The notes below the pieces were generated by a model. It saw only the letters and a program-made list of their open reading frames with translations. It was not told the origin of the DNA and ran no database searches. A stretch of 64,000 bases of DNA from Halobacillus karajensis (GTDB lineage: Bacteria; Bacillota; Bacilli; Bacillales; Halobacillaceae): assembly GCF_900108515.1 (NCBI RefSeq), contig NZ_FNWW01000007.1, positions 168,145-232,144 on the forward strand. The letters run 5' to 3'. Below, in pieces: positions 1 through 8,802 of the stretch. The first letter of the stretch is position 1. Every line of letters starts with the position of its first letter. Both the position numbers and the translations under genes were made by a program.

Positions 1-1424
1 ATAAACTGAAGGTCTTCTACCTTTCTGCGTAATGGTTTCAACTTCCTGCGTACAATCATACGGGTAAGCACATTGTTCTCTTTCTCGTAAAATTCAAAAG
101 AACCTCCGTGGTATTCCTCTGTTTCCTCTAATTGAGTGTATACCTTCTGAAGGTCATCTTTGCTAAGGAGTTCGATTTCATCTTGTACCCAAGACTTCGT
201 CATCTCTCTTGTTTCCGTTTTGTCAATTTCTTTTATAAGCCACTCTTTCAACTTATCTATTCTATTATGAAAGTGAAGGGCGGAATGTTCATTATAAAAA
301 AAGTCTGTGACTTGTTTAGATGAAACAATCGTTTGACCGCGAAACTTTAACCCTTTAAATATCATCCTTGTGAACTCTAAGGTTTCCCGATATCTTTTGA
401 CCGCTTCAAAAAAGTTCAACGATGCCTTAAATGGAATGCTGGCTTTTCTAGTTCTATAGGCAGGGTCATCTGTCGCTTCCAGCAGATATTCCAATTGTTC
501 ATAAGGATCTTCAATGGTAAATGATCGCCCCAACCGGTGTTCAAGGTAATCTTGAAAGGTTTCCTGCTGCATATTCTCTTCCCCAAGTTCGGGTAAAACA
601 TGGGAAACATAGTTGCTAAACATAGAATTAGGAGAAAACAACAGAATTTGATCCGCTTTCAGGGTTCCTCGATACTTATAGAGAAAATAAGCAATGCGCT
701 GAAGAGCAGCTGATGTCTTCCCACTCCCCGCAGCCCCTTGTACAATTAAAAGTCTCCCACGAACGTTCCGAATGATTTTATTCTGCTCCTTTTGAATCGT
801 TGCAACAATACTATGCATATGTTTATTGGACCCTTGACCAAGTACTTCCTGCAGAATCTCATCCCCGATCGTAAGGCTAGTGTCGAACATGGATTCGATC
901 ACACCATTCCTGATGTTATACTGCCACTTCCCTTCAAGTTCTCCACGTATCCTTCCTTCAGGTGTAGAGTATTCGGCCGGCCCAGGAGGATAGTCGTAAT
1001 AAATACTCGAAATCGGGGCCCTCCAATCGTAAATGAGGATGTTTTCGTTCGTTTCATCAAAAATCGTCGATACGCCGATATGAATGTGCTCCGTTTGGTT
1101 TGTTCCCTCTTCCGTAAAATCAATCCGACCGAAATAAGGCATGTTCTGTATTCGTTTAAGCCTCGATAACCGTTCATAAGAATGGCGGTGGGTACTTTGA
1201 CTTACTGACAAATCTTGTGCCTGTTGCCTCATCCCGATTATCGTTTCAAGATAATCGTCAAACGTATCCATATTTACTTTAAGATCATCCCAAAAGTGCT
1301 TACGGATATGGATGACCTCTTCTTTACGCTTAGCTGCATCTGGTTCAACCTCGTTTATTTGCTTCGCAATGATCCCCATCACTTTATCCAAATATTCTTG
1401 TTCTTTCCGAATTTCTTTCTTCAG
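1..1424 (-). CDS. helD: HelD-type superfamily 1 DNA helicase, 5' part (cut by left edge)
   Basis: About 474 N-terminal residues are present; the C-terminal helicase part lies off the left edge. HelD (helicase IV family) is an ATPase that binds RNA polymerase and helps remove stalled or idle polymerase from DNA. The N-terminus begins KKEIRKEQEYLDKV, an alpha-helical arm typical of Bacillus HelD. A Walker A motif, VQGAAGSGKTS, is encoded near 710-740. The block before it (DWRAPISSIYYDY) is a signature of this family. No ATG, GTG or TTG start fits well. The best start is CTG at 1424-1422, eight bases after AGGAG; an in-frame GTG nine bases upstream overlaps that ribosome binding site. The UvrD-like helicase identity is firm and the exact start is uncertain. 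Confidence 0.88.
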   Translation of the reverse strand, partial: MKKEIRKEQEYLDKVMGIIAKQINEVEPDAAKRKEEVIHIRKHFWDDLKVNMDTFDDYLETIIGMRQQAQDLSVSQSTHRHSYERLSRLKRIQNMPYFGRIDFTEEGTNQTEHIHIGVSTIFDETNENILIYDWRAPISSIYYDYPPGPAEYSTPEGRIRGELEGKWQYNIRNGVIESMFDTSLTIGDEILQEVLGQGSNKHMHSIVATIQKEQNKIIRNVRGRLLIVQGAAGSGKTSAALQRIAYFLYKYRGTLKADQILLFSPNSMFSNYVSHVLPELGEENMQQETFQDYLEHRLGRSFTIEDPYEQLEYLLEATDDPAYRTRKASIPFKASLNFFEAVKRYRETLEFTRMIFKGLKFRGQTIVSSKQVTDFFYNEHSALHFHNRIDKLKEWLIKEIDKTETREMTKSWVQDEIELLSKDDLQKVYTQLEETEEYHGGSFEFYEKENNVLTRMIVRRKLKPLRRKVEDLQF

Positions 1425-1459
1425 ATAAACCACTCCTCACGAAAACGCAGATTAGGGGG

Positions 1460-1660
1460 TTGACTTCACCGGTGTTTTGCACTATAATTTAAAATAGGAT
1501 ATAGTATATTCTTATTCACGAGAATGGAAGTCAATAATTAAATTTAACACAATTTCTTACATATAGCAATATGGGGATCTTTGATATTGTGAAAGAATAA
1601 GAAAAACACGTAAGTAAAACCAGTTGTCCGTTTGCCCAACGGGTTTTTATTTTTTAAAAT
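1460..1660 (+). ncRNA. Possible small RNA: consensus promoter followed by a terminator-like hairpin, no ORF
   Basis: A near-consensus sigma-A promoter lies on the plus strand: TTGACT at 1460-1465, a 17-base spacer, TATAAT at 1483-1488. Transcription would start near 1495 and run away from helD. At 1628-1642 a short hairpin (CCGTT/AACGG, 5-base loop) is followed by a long T-rich tract, as in an intrinsic terminator. The predicted ~150-nt transcript contains only ORFs under 10 codons. The spacer contains the perfect palindrome CACCGGTG, a possible operator. The promoter is well supported; the RNA itself is an inference and the hairpin stem is weak. Confidence 0.4.
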
Positions 1661-1669
1661 ATATAATTT

Positions 1670-2020
1670 TCATTCCCCTCTTGTACAAGCTAGCAACAAA
1701 TTCCCTTCTGGATCAAAAAAGTGACAGCCATACATCTTACTCCCAAAATGCTCAATCTCTCCAACGTTCACATTCTTTTCTCTCAACTCTTTTTGTGTCT
1801 CCTTCACATCATCCGTTTCAAAGAAGAAAGGAGAATAAGGCAATGGAGTGATTTCTTTCCCTTTAGCCTGCAAAAGGATTAAAGGTGGACCCTCTAGTTT
1901 AAATTGTAGAAACCCCTCACCTTCCGCTTCTACCTCAAAGCCTAAAACCTCCTTGTACCAGTCTTTCGTCCTTTCAAAGTCCACCAGGTGAATAAAACAA
2001 CTATTGATTTGATTTTTCAT
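1670..2020 (-). CDS. VOC (glyoxalase/bleomycin-resistance fold) family protein
   Basis: A 116-residue single-domain vicinal-oxygen-chelate protein. It shows the usual beta-alpha-beta-beta-beta pattern: an N-terminal INSCFIHLVD strand, a YKEVLGFEVE helix-strand, and a C-terminal GCHFFDPEGNLL block containing the metal-side FxDPxGN motif. Members bind a divalent metal and act on small molecules as glyoxalases, dioxygenases or antibiotic-binding proteins; the substrate cannot be told from sequence. ATG start with an AGGGGA ribosome site upstream. It stands alone between the small-RNA candidate and the DUF3231 gene. Family assignment is confident, specific function unknown. Confidence 0.8.
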   Translation of the reverse strand: MKNQINSCFIHLVDFERTKDWYKEVLGFEVEAEGEGFLQFKLEGPPLILLQAKGKEITPLPYSPFFFETDDVKETQKELREKNVNVGEIEHFGSKMYGCHFFDPEGNLLLACTRGE

Positions 2021-2235
2021 GGTCTGACAATCCCCTCTCCCTTATTTTATAAAAGTCAGCTTTTACTTTAGGATACGCGATAATGATCGATGGGCCATCC
2101 GACTCTAGCACTGTTGTAATAGCCCTGATTAAACTGAAAACTGGAATACCTCCAACGGATTGTTTCGTCTAAAAATCCATTAAAATATTTAATAAGATGG
2201 TTTACTTTAGGGAAATATTAGGTTGAGGTGATTTG

Positions 2236-3239
2236 ATGAATAAAGAAGAACTAAAACTTACGTCTGCTGAAATAGGAACTCTCTGGGGAGAATATGTAAA
2301 TGGGACAGCCGTTGATATAATCAATAAACATATGTGGTCTACAATAGAAGACGAGAAAATAAAAAACCTTTTCGAAGAAGCGATAAGGATTTTTGGCGAC
2401 CAGAAAAACAAAATAAGTCAATTCATTAAAAACGAAGGGTTCCCAGTCCCGATTGGCTTTAATGAAACAGACCTTAATAAGGATGCCGGAAAGCTATTTT
2501 CTGATATCCTCTGCTTGCATTATTTACATACTATGAGCCTTCATGGTTTATTAGGGCATCCTACAGCTCTAAGTTCTTCTGTGAGGAGTGATTTAAGACA
2601 CTTCTACGAATCCTGTAGTCAAGATGGCATGAGTATGTATAATCAAACAACTGAATTACTATTGGAAAAGGGACATTTTCAAAGGGACCCTTATTTTTAC
2701 CCTGAAGAAAAACCAGAGTTTGTTTCAGGACAAGGATTTATCGATGGTTTCTTTGGAGACAAACGCCCTTTAGCCTCAACGGAAATTATAGCTCTTTCGC
2801 TTAATTTAAAAAAGAAAATTATGGAGAAATGCCTTTCTATCGGATTTAGCCAAGTTACTACATCTACGGAAGTTAAAAATTTTTAAAAAACACACAAAAG
2901 ACATCAGACAAGCAAATTCAATCATTGAGTAAAATCCTAAGAGGAGATCATTTACCTGTTCCAATGTCTTGGGAATCAGAAGTTACAAATTCCCAGGACT
3001 CCCCCTTTTCAGATAAATTAATGTTATATTACATAGGTTTCTTATTGCAATCCTCACAAGCTTATCATGGTACAGGCCTTGCCTCTGCCATGCGTGTAGA
3101 TCTCGTCGCCACTTTTGAGCAAATTATATTAAAAAATCTAACGGTTACAAAAGAATGGTTTAACTTGATGACTAAAAATAAATGGCTAGAACAACCCCCT
3201 CTTGCTCCAAACAGAAAAGAAATTGCGAAGGATAAATAA
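2236..3239 (+). pseudogene. DUF3231 family protein, split by a single-base frameshift
   Basis: Two adjacent reading frames together make one DUF3231 protein of about 334 residues. The first (2236-2886) ends at TAA right after STEVKNF. The second continues with the expected family sequence (RGDHLPVPMSWESEVT, then SPFSDKLMLYYIG, ending EQPPLAPNRK). The break is at 2875-2890 in an A5-T5-A6 stretch; adding one T restores a continuous frame. DUF3231 proteins are Bacillaceae proteins built of two similar helical halves; their role is poorly known, with suggested links to spores. ATG at 2236 follows GAGGTG. A sequencing error or genuine -1 slippage on the homopolymer are alternatives to a true mutation. 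Confidence 0.8.
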
Positions 3240-3271
3240 TATCTACAGGACATTCGTCAGACTTCCACGAA

Positions 3272-3300
3272 AAAGGGCACTTTTCTAAGTGTCCTTTTTT
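3272..3300 (+). terminator. Rho-independent terminator after the DUF3231 gene
   Basis: Stem AGGGCACTT/AAGTGTCCT (one G-U pair) with a 4-base loop, followed by six T residues on the plus strand, about 35 bases after the DUF3231 stop codon. Confidence 0.85.
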
Positions 3301-3379
3301 CAGATCCCGTTCAGGTCCCTTTTATGGCTGTTTTAGATATATCCCCACGCCCCACTCTTCTTATATGAAATCAAAGAAG

Positions 3380-3466
3380 TTAATTATTTTTCTTATCAGA
3401 TTTCCCAAATAACCCCATTGCAATAGCGACTGCAATGCCTATTCCAATCCAAGAACCTATCCCCAT
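3380..3466 (-). CDS. 28-residue single-pass membrane peptide
   Basis: A short ORF encoding MGIGSWIGIGIAVAIAMG plus the tail LFGKSDKKNN. It has one hydrophobic, glycine/alanine-rich membrane segment and a positively charged C-terminus. An AAAAAGGAG ribosome site lies about 9 bases before the ATG. Small hydrophobic proteins like this are common in Bacillaceae and usually lack a known role. No family is recognised. Confidence 0.6.
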   Translation of the reverse strand: MGIGSWIGIGIAVAIAMGLFGKSDKKNN

Positions 3467-3634
3467 ACCCTACATCTCCTTTTTTTAATTTTCATAGTAT
3501 AGTTACGTGTTTAAAATCATTTTGTTTCATTGCTTTTCATTTCTTTTCTCACTCAGTAGTTTCTCCTTATTGGGTTTCTTATGACCCATTAAAAATTTGC
3601 TCATTTCAAAAGTTAGCCCGCCATCCACGATCCT

Positions 3635-3742
3635 TTAAGAATATGGATTCTTTATCAGCCATTTCATAAACACGGATGTCAGAACCCCGGAAATCAAGAA
3701 TACGGATAAAGCATAAATAAATACGAGGCTAGATCCATCCAT
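3635..3742 (-). CDS. Possible 35-residue membrane peptide
   Basis: An ORF with a ~20-residue hydrophobic segment (LVFIYALSVFLISGVLTSVF) and a basic tail (MKWLIKNPYS). The membrane-anchor composition is convincing but no strong ribosome site precedes the ATG, so translation is uncertain. It lies in the same orientation as the 28-residue peptide at 3380-3466. Confidence 0.35.
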   Translation of the reverse strand: MDGSSLVFIYALSVFLISGVLTSVFMKWLIKNPYS

Positions 3743-3906
3743 CTACACGTTGATAAGAATGCTGAAAGAAGAGCGGCTAATACATTCAAGGAATATCACA
3801 GCCCCTCCTCCATAAATGAATGTGGTCTTACGTTTCATTTATAGGGAGCATCATTCTAAAAAAAGGATGACATACCCTAAGTAAGCCATCCATAAGTTCG
3901 TACCAT

Positions 3907-4473
3907 TTAAATCCTTAACGCTCCCCGAAATCCTCTTGCACTATAATAGGATTCTGCTCCATTGTGGTACACAAAGACAGTGTTATAGCGCCGATCACAA
4001 AAGAGAGCACCACCAAGATGTCTGATGTCTTCAGGGGTTTGTACCCAGCTCGATGTCTTCCTATCAAACTCCCCAAGTTTCTGGAGCTCCCGATATTGTT
4101 CCTCCGTTAAAAGCTCGATGCCCATGGAAACTGCCATATCACAAGCATTGTTTTCTGGTTTGTGTTTCTTTCTTGCCTCCTGTGCTTCACGGTCGTAACA
4201 AACCTTTCTACGGCCTTTAGGACTTTCCGCTGAACAATCATAAAAAATGTATTCCCCTGTCTTTTTATCATAACCAACAACATCCGGCTCTCCGCCCGTT
4301 TCTTCCATTTCATGGAGTGACTTCATTTTTTCAGGGTGATCTTGGAGCTTCGCTTCTATTTCATCCCATTTAAGCCCGGGATGACGATTGATATTTTTAT
4401 CAAAACGGTTCTTTAAAGTACGAAGCAGTTCTTCATGCTGTTCTAACGACAACTTCTTATCTGTTTTGGTCAT
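3907..4473 (-). CDS. DUF4256 domain-containing protein
   Basis: A 188-residue soluble protein matching DUF4256 over its full length. Visible blocks are LLRTLKNRFDKN (N-terminus), MEETGGEPDVVGYDKKTGEY, FYDCSAESPKGRRKVCYD, and a C-terminal ALFCDRRYNTVFVYHNGAESYY with GFRGALRI at the end. The conserved aspartates, glutamates and cysteines suggest an enzyme fold, but no activity is established. ATG is preceded by AAGGAGG. It lies downstream of the ArsR-VOC pair on the same strand but about 150 bases away, so it probably has its own promoter. Confidence 0.8.
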   Translation of the reverse strand: MTKTDKKLSLEQHEELLRTLKNRFDKNINRHPGLKWDEIEAKLQDHPEKMKSLHEMEETGGEPDVVGYDKKTGEYIFYDCSAESPKGRRKVCYDREAQEARKKHKPENNACDMAVSMGIELLTEEQYRELQKLGEFDRKTSSWVQTPEDIRHLGGALFCDRRYNTVFVYHNGAESYYSARGFRGALRI

Positions 4474-4624
4474 CTTTCATTTCCTCCTTATTTTCAGCCA
4501 TGTGATAGTCGGACTATATGCTTCACCCTTGCCCAAGTGTAGGAAAGAGAAAAAACGTTGATGAATTCTTAGCAAACCAACCTTCCATTCACCTGAAAAC
4601 TAACAAAAAGTCATGAATACTAGG

Positions 4625-5008
4625 TTACTGCTGGATGATCTGAATAAGGTTGCCGCATGTATCATCGAAGACAGCTATTGTGACTCCGCCCATTTCTGTC
4701 GGCTCCATCGTAAAGTGAACACCCTTTTCCACTAATCGGTTGTACTCTTTACGAATATCTGAAACGCCAAACATTGTGACAGGTATGCCATCGGCAAATA
4801 ATTTCTGTTGATACTCTTTAGCGGCAGGGTGGGCATTCGGTTCTAGTAAAAGCTCGGTCCCCTCTTGTTGATCGGGAGAAACAAGCGTTAACCACCTATA
4901 TTCTCCTGAGGGCACGTCATGCTTTTTTACAAATCCCAAGATTTTTGAGTAAAAATCCAACGCTTTATCTTGGTCATCTACAAATATACTGTTAACAATG
5001 ATTTTCAA
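4625..5008 (-). CDS. VOC family protein (glyoxalase-like) co-transcribed with ArsR regulator
   Basis: A 127-residue VOC protein: MKIIVNSIFVDDQDKALDFY at the start, then ILGFVKKHDVPSGEYRW, LLLEPNAHPA, and a C-terminal GGVTIAVFDDTCGNLIQI block with the metal-coordinating region. It resembles bacterial PhnB-like and lactoylglutathione-lyase-like proteins often placed beside ArsR-type regulators. Translation starts at TTG after AGGAGG. Only 41 bases separate it from the upstream ArsR gene, so the two form an operon and this is the likely regulated target. Its substrate is unknown. Confidence 0.8.
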   Translation of the reverse strand: MKIIVNSIFVDDQDKALDFYSKILGFVKKHDVPSGEYRWLTLVSPDQQEGTELLLEPNAHPAAKEYQQKLFADGIPVTMFGVSDIRKEYNRLVEKGVHFTMEPTEMGGVTIAVFDDTCGNLIQIIQQ

Positions 5009-5049
5009 AATGTTTGTCCTCCTCTAGTCGTTGACGTTTCGAGATGAGA

Positions 5050-5328
5050 TTATTCTATCCATCCCTTCAACAAATGCTTAAGCGGTTCATTGTTGAATAT
5101 AAGAACTCGATACTTTCCCTTTCTTTCAGATTTAACGAGCCCAGCATCTTCCAATGCAGAAAGGTGTTTCGCTATCGCTTGTCGTGAAATGGAAAGGTCG
5201 TGCTTCATAATGAGACGTGCGGTAAGTTCATACAATGTCAGCTCGTTGCGTTCGGATAATTCGTCTAATATCAGTCGTCGAGTCTGGTCACTAAGTGCTT
5301 TGAATATCGTATCTTTATTCCCATTCAT
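5050..5328 (-). CDS. ArsR-family winged-helix transcriptional regulator
   Basis: A 92-residue ArsR/SmtB-type protein: DTIFKALSDQTRRLILDEL, then a recognition helix region SRQAIAKHLSALEDAGLV and the wing SERKGKYRVLIF. No cysteine metal site is visible, so it is probably a non-metal ArsR member of the kind that controls glyoxalase or SRPBCC genes. The frame stays open upstream to 5442, but that extension contains a perfect promoter and has no ribosome site, so ATG at 5328 is taken as the start. That ATG sits about 6 bases after the -10 box, so the mRNA is probably leaderless. It leads an operon with the VOC gene. Confidence 0.85.
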   Translation of the reverse strand: MNGNKDTIFKALSDQTRRLILDELSERNELTLYELTARLIMKHDLSISRQAIAKHLSALEDAGLVKSERKGKYRVLIFNNEPLKHLLKGWIE

Positions 5329-5334
5329 ATAGCA

Positions 5335-5364
5335 AGTATAAGCAACTATATGGTTGCATGTCAA
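5335..5364 (-). promoter_or_regulatory. Promoter of the arsR-VOC operon with an internal operator; leaderless start
   Basis: On the minus strand, TTGACA (5364-5359), an 18-base spacer and TATACT (5340-5335). The spacer contains the inverted repeat GCAAC-N6-GTTGC, well placed for autorepression by ArsR. The ATG begins 6 bases after the -10 box, where transcription is expected to start, and no ribosome site is present. Confidence 0.7.
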
Positions 5365-5439
5365 GGTGGTGCAAACTTTATTGCTGCATAAAAAGGATAA
5401 TTCCTCTATGATATCCCCTCGTTTAAATCTCCCATTCCT

Positions 5440-5478
5440 CAAAAAATAAAAAAAAGAGCCTGATTTTAAATCAGGCCC
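5440..5478 (-). terminator. Terminator of the mannitol operon
   Basis: On the minus strand the stem GCCTGATTT/AAATCAGGC (5476-5458) is followed by TCTTTTTTTTATTTTTT, about 25 bases after the mtlD stop. Confidence 0.9.
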
Positions 5479-5502
5479 TAAATGGTATGTTTTAATTAAG
5501 AA

Positions 5503-6651
5503 TTACTTTTTAAATTCATGGTACTGACGAACCACTTCTTTGGTAAGATCACTGTCCTCATCCAGCTTACTTATCGTTTTTAGAACATAAGCAGGTCCGT
5601 ATTCATTGATCATTTCCTGAATTTTCACAGCCTCTTCATCCTGTGGATGATCGAATAATAACGCTGCTGCGATTGCTTTAGCCAGGTTTGTATATGATAA
5701 TCCAGCTTTTTGCGCCTGTGTCGCTGGACGAATCAATCTGTCTTCAGGTCCCAGTTTACGGATCGGTGCGCGTCCGACTCTTGTGACGCCATCGTTCAGG
5801 TATGAGTTTTTGAAGCGTTCAATATTCTTATTGATATAATTTAGATGGTCAGCTTCATTCAAGCCATACGCTTTCACCAAATAGGCGCCCGTCTCCTTAA
5901 GTGTCTCCCTGACCTGATTCGCCACTTTTTCATCAGAAAGCGTCTGATCAATGGTTTCTTTTCCTTCAAGGTAACCGAGATAAGCAATAACCGCGTGGCC
6001 TGTGTTAACCGTAAACAACTTTCGTTCGATAAACGGAGCCAGGTCCTCTACGATTTTCATTCCTTCAACGGTCGGAATCGTCTCTGTTGTTTCCACGACC
6101 CATTCATAATAAGGTTCGACAAGCACATCCAGGGAATCCTGGTCCTGAATCGGCACGATGCGGTCGACAGCGGAATTAAAGAAGTATACACTTCCTTCGA
6201 TTTCCCCCTTCGTTTCTTCGTCAAGATGTTCAAATATATGTTTCTTTAAAATGTCTGTAGCACCGATTTGGTTTTCGCACGCAATGATATAGAGTTTTTC
6301 ATTAGTCACAGACACGCGTTCAGAGATCCCCCGGGCAATCAGAGGGGCAATCCTTGGTAGAATGTTAGGACCGATCGCTGTTGTCAGGTAAGTTGCGTTT
6401 TGAATCGCTGCTACCACTTCTTCTTCTTGTTTAATATTATTTAACCCGGATACATGTTCAATCGTCACCGACTCTTTCTGTTCGGTCGCTAATTGAACCT
6501 GATAGCTTTTTTCTTCATTTATTTTTTGAATGATTTCGTCTGCAATATCCACAAATGTTACGTGATAACCAGACTGGGAAAATAGCGCCCCTATAAATCC
6601 TCTGCCAATGTTTCCTGCTCCAAAATGAACGGTTTGCTTCACGGTCATCAT
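5503..6651 (-). CDS. mtlD: Mannitol-1-phosphate 5-dehydrogenase
   Basis: A 382-residue NAD-dependent polyol dehydrogenase that oxidises mannitol 1-phosphate to fructose 6-phosphate, the step after PTS uptake. The N-terminal dinucleotide site reads HFGAGNIGRGFIGALF. The conserved block ERKLFTVNTGHAVIAYLGYL carries the catalytic lysine, followed by the IRKLGPEDRLIRPA region. Length matches the family. The 5' end overlaps the mtlR stop by 4 bases (ATGA), indicating translational coupling. The ribosome site AAAGGA directly abuts ATG at 6651; an in-frame GTG at 6642 has better spacing and would shorten the protein by three residues. The role is certain from family and operon. Confidence 0.95.
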   Translation of the reverse strand: MMTVKQTVHFGAGNIGRGFIGALFSQSGYHVTFVDIADEIIQKINEEKSYQVQLATEQKESVTIEHVSGLNNIKQEEEVVAAIQNATYLTTAIGPNILPRIAPLIARGISERVSVTNEKLYIIACENQIGATDILKKHIFEHLDEETKGEIEGSVYFFNSAVDRIVPIQDQDSLDVLVEPYYEWVVETTETIPTVEGMKIVEDLAPFIERKLFTVNTGHAVIAYLGYLEGKETIDQTLSDEKVANQVRETLKETGAYLVKAYGLNEADHLNYINKNIERFKNSYLNDGVTRVGRAPIRKLGPEDRLIRPATQAQKAGLSYTNLAKAIAAALLFDHPQDEEAVKIQEMINEYGPAYVLKTISKLDEDSDLTKEVVRQYHEFKK

Positions 6652-8744
6652 TCCTTTATCAAATTATTTTTCAGATAGTCTAAAAATAAATCTTCCAATT
6701 TTTTTCGAATCATCGCTTCATTCGAAGATGAGAAAATCATCATAGCGACATCACTTTCAATCAAACTTGTACTAATGATGCTAAGGATTTCCTGCTCCCG
6801 CTTGCTCATATTTTCAGGAGCCAGCATTAAAAGCAGGTTCTTCATTTGCATTTCCTGGCCGTCCATTCCCTTAACCTTACATGGCGTACCTAGATGGGAG
6901 ACTCGAAAAATGAGCTCCTGGACACTGTCGTCTCGACAATGAAAAAGGCCCATGTTCGTGTTAGGTATTCCAAGACCGCCTTTCTTTTCCCGCACCTTCA
7001 ACTGTTGCATGACGTTTGCGGCATTTGTCAGAATCCCTTCTTGTTCTGCCTGATCCACCATCTCTTCTAAAACCTTAAAATGACCTCCGTTCCCCTGCGT
7101 ACGATAAACGTGCAGGTTCTCTAAAATAGCATCCATACTAGAATGAACATCCTTGATTTCCTGCAAGAGCTCTTTTACATCATGCCGACTTACAGGAAGT
7201 GGGGGGTCTTGCGATTCCTTCGGGTTTATATACCGTTTCTTTCTCGTTAACTTTTCCAAGTTATTTTGAAGGTAATCTTTGATAAACCCAATATCTTTTT
7301 CACTTAACAAGGGACTGACAAGAATGTAGTCTATATCCGTAAAAGGGAGCCTGACCGTAGAGATTACGAGATCAAAATGATGCTGATTGGCTAATTGGAA
7401 ATCCTTAATCGATAAAATCTCCACATTCGTGATTTCGGCCAGTTCTTTTTGAATACGGCTTGCCAGCATCTTAGAAGCACCAATTCCAGTGGGGCAAACG
7501 ACAACAGCATTAATTCTTACTTTCTCTTCATGCATGAGAAGGGCTGATCCAAAATGAAGGACTATAAAAGCCACTTCATCCTCTGGAAAGTCGATATCAT
7601 CAAATTCGTTTTCCAAACTTTTCTTAACAGCCATGAATAAGACCGGATACTTTCCTTTTATTTCTTCTGTCAACGGATTAAACAACTCGAGCTGCTGTTT
7701 CAGGCGAAAAATCGAGGGCTCCATATGGGCTAACAATCCTTGAAATAAAGAAAAATCATCGGACAAATCGACATTCAGCATATGAGAAACATCCTGAATC
7801 ACATTTTTAATCAACTTTCCGAGCAAGACACTATCATAGTAGGCGACATCAGCAGCCTGAACTTTTGAACCTTTTAAAATAATCGTTAAGAAATGAATAT
7901 CGCTATTTGTAATAGAGGTCGAAAGTTCTCCTTCCAACTCTTCGCCTATCGTTTTCATTAATTGAAACTCACTATCAGCTTCATTTTCTTGTTTATATTC
8001 CTTTTCCAGCAAGAAATGATTTTGAGTCCGCTGGATCGTCACACATATATGAACGATGAGTCCGATATAATCACTATCGGCTAACCTTGTTTGACCCTTA
8101 TTGATCTTTTGATTCACAAGTTTGTCGATCACTAATAAATAGGAAGATGAAAAATAACCGAGTATTTTTTCCTTCCACTCTTTCCCCTGTTCCAGCAAGT
8201 ACAAATTTTCGATTAACTCTTCGTAAAAATAGACTAAAAAATAACTGGCTAGCGCATGCCGTTTATTCGTTTCCTCTGCGATCAGCTTCACCCCTACTCC
8301 TCTTTTTCTTATAAGGGTGATCGAAAATTTATTTAACCAATCCGCCAGATCATCCAGATACGCAGTTAATGTCGCACTGCTGACCCCAAGCTCGTTGGCA
8401 AGCGCCTGTTTTTTTATAGAAGGGCCTTCATGCAGCAAGATAATAAGCAATCGCAGCTTTCTTTCCTCAGGCGTTTCATCGGTCGGATGAACACCAGCCA
8501 AGTTTTGGATGAGTCTGAAAATTTGTTCATTTTTACCATCGATAAAAAGACCATCGTTCGCCGTCCGATTCAACTCCAGATCAAATGGCTGTAAAATCTT
8601 TTCGATGGATTTCAGATCCCTTTGAACTGTTCTCACACTAACATCTAAGAATGAAGAAAGAGAGTGAACGGTATGCTTTCCCGATGTTCGGACAATTAAA
8701 TCAATGATGGATTTTTCCCTTGAGGTAATAAACATTCTTCTCAC
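6648..8744 (-). CDS. mtlR: Mannitol operon activator MtlR (PRD regulator with EIIB-like and EIIA-like domains)
   Basis: A 698-residue BglG/MtlR-class activator. Domains in order: winged-helix HTH (residues about 1-60, SVRTVQRDLKSIEK), a second HTH-like region (~90-150), two PTS regulation domains (~180-400), an EIIB(Gat)-like domain with Cys417 in VVVCPTGIGASKML, and an EIIA(Mtl)-like domain with His602 in GLFHCRDDSV. In B. subtilis MtlR activity is set by phosphorylation of the second PRD and of the EIIB-like cysteine, linking mannitol use to PTS state; the matching residues are present here. GTG is the likely start. It sits between mtlA and mtlD, the order also seen in Geobacillus-type mtl operons. 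Confidence 0.93.
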   Translation of the reverse strand: MRRMFITSREKSIIDLIVRTSGKHTVHSLSSFLDVSVRTVQRDLKSIEKILQPFDLELNRTANDGLFIDGKNEQIFRLIQNLAGVHPTDETPEERKLRLLIILLHEGPSIKKQALANELGVSSATLTAYLDDLADWLNKFSITLIRKRGVGVKLIAEETNKRHALASYFLVYFYEELIENLYLLEQGKEWKEKILGYFSSSYLLVIDKLVNQKINKGQTRLADSDYIGLIVHICVTIQRTQNHFLLEKEYKQENEADSEFQLMKTIGEELEGELSTSITNSDIHFLTIILKGSKVQAADVAYYDSVLLGKLIKNVIQDVSHMLNVDLSDDFSLFQGLLAHMEPSIFRLKQQLELFNPLTEEIKGKYPVLFMAVKKSLENEFDDIDFPEDEVAFIVLHFGSALLMHEEKVRINAVVVCPTGIGASKMLASRIQKELAEITNVEILSIKDFQLANQHHFDLVISTVRLPFTDIDYILVSPLLSEKDIGFIKDYLQNNLEKLTRKKRYINPKESQDPPLPVSRHDVKELLQEIKDVHSSMDAILENLHVYRTQGNGGHFKVLEEMVDQAEQEGILTNAANVMQQLKVREKKGGLGIPNTNMGLFHCRDDSVQELIFRVSHLGTPCKVKGMDGQEMQMKNLLLMLAPENMSKREQEILSIISTSLIESDVAMMIFSSSNEAMIRKKLEDLFLDYLKNNLIKE

Positions 8745-8802
8745 TCATTTCACTAATTAAGATGCCCCTCTTTCAAGAGAAAAAAAGCATATAAAGCAGA
8801 AC

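Noticed and set aside
792..1177. Overlapping open frames on both strands inside helD
   Set aside because: They are shadows of the HelD frame, which has the family motifs and continues through both.
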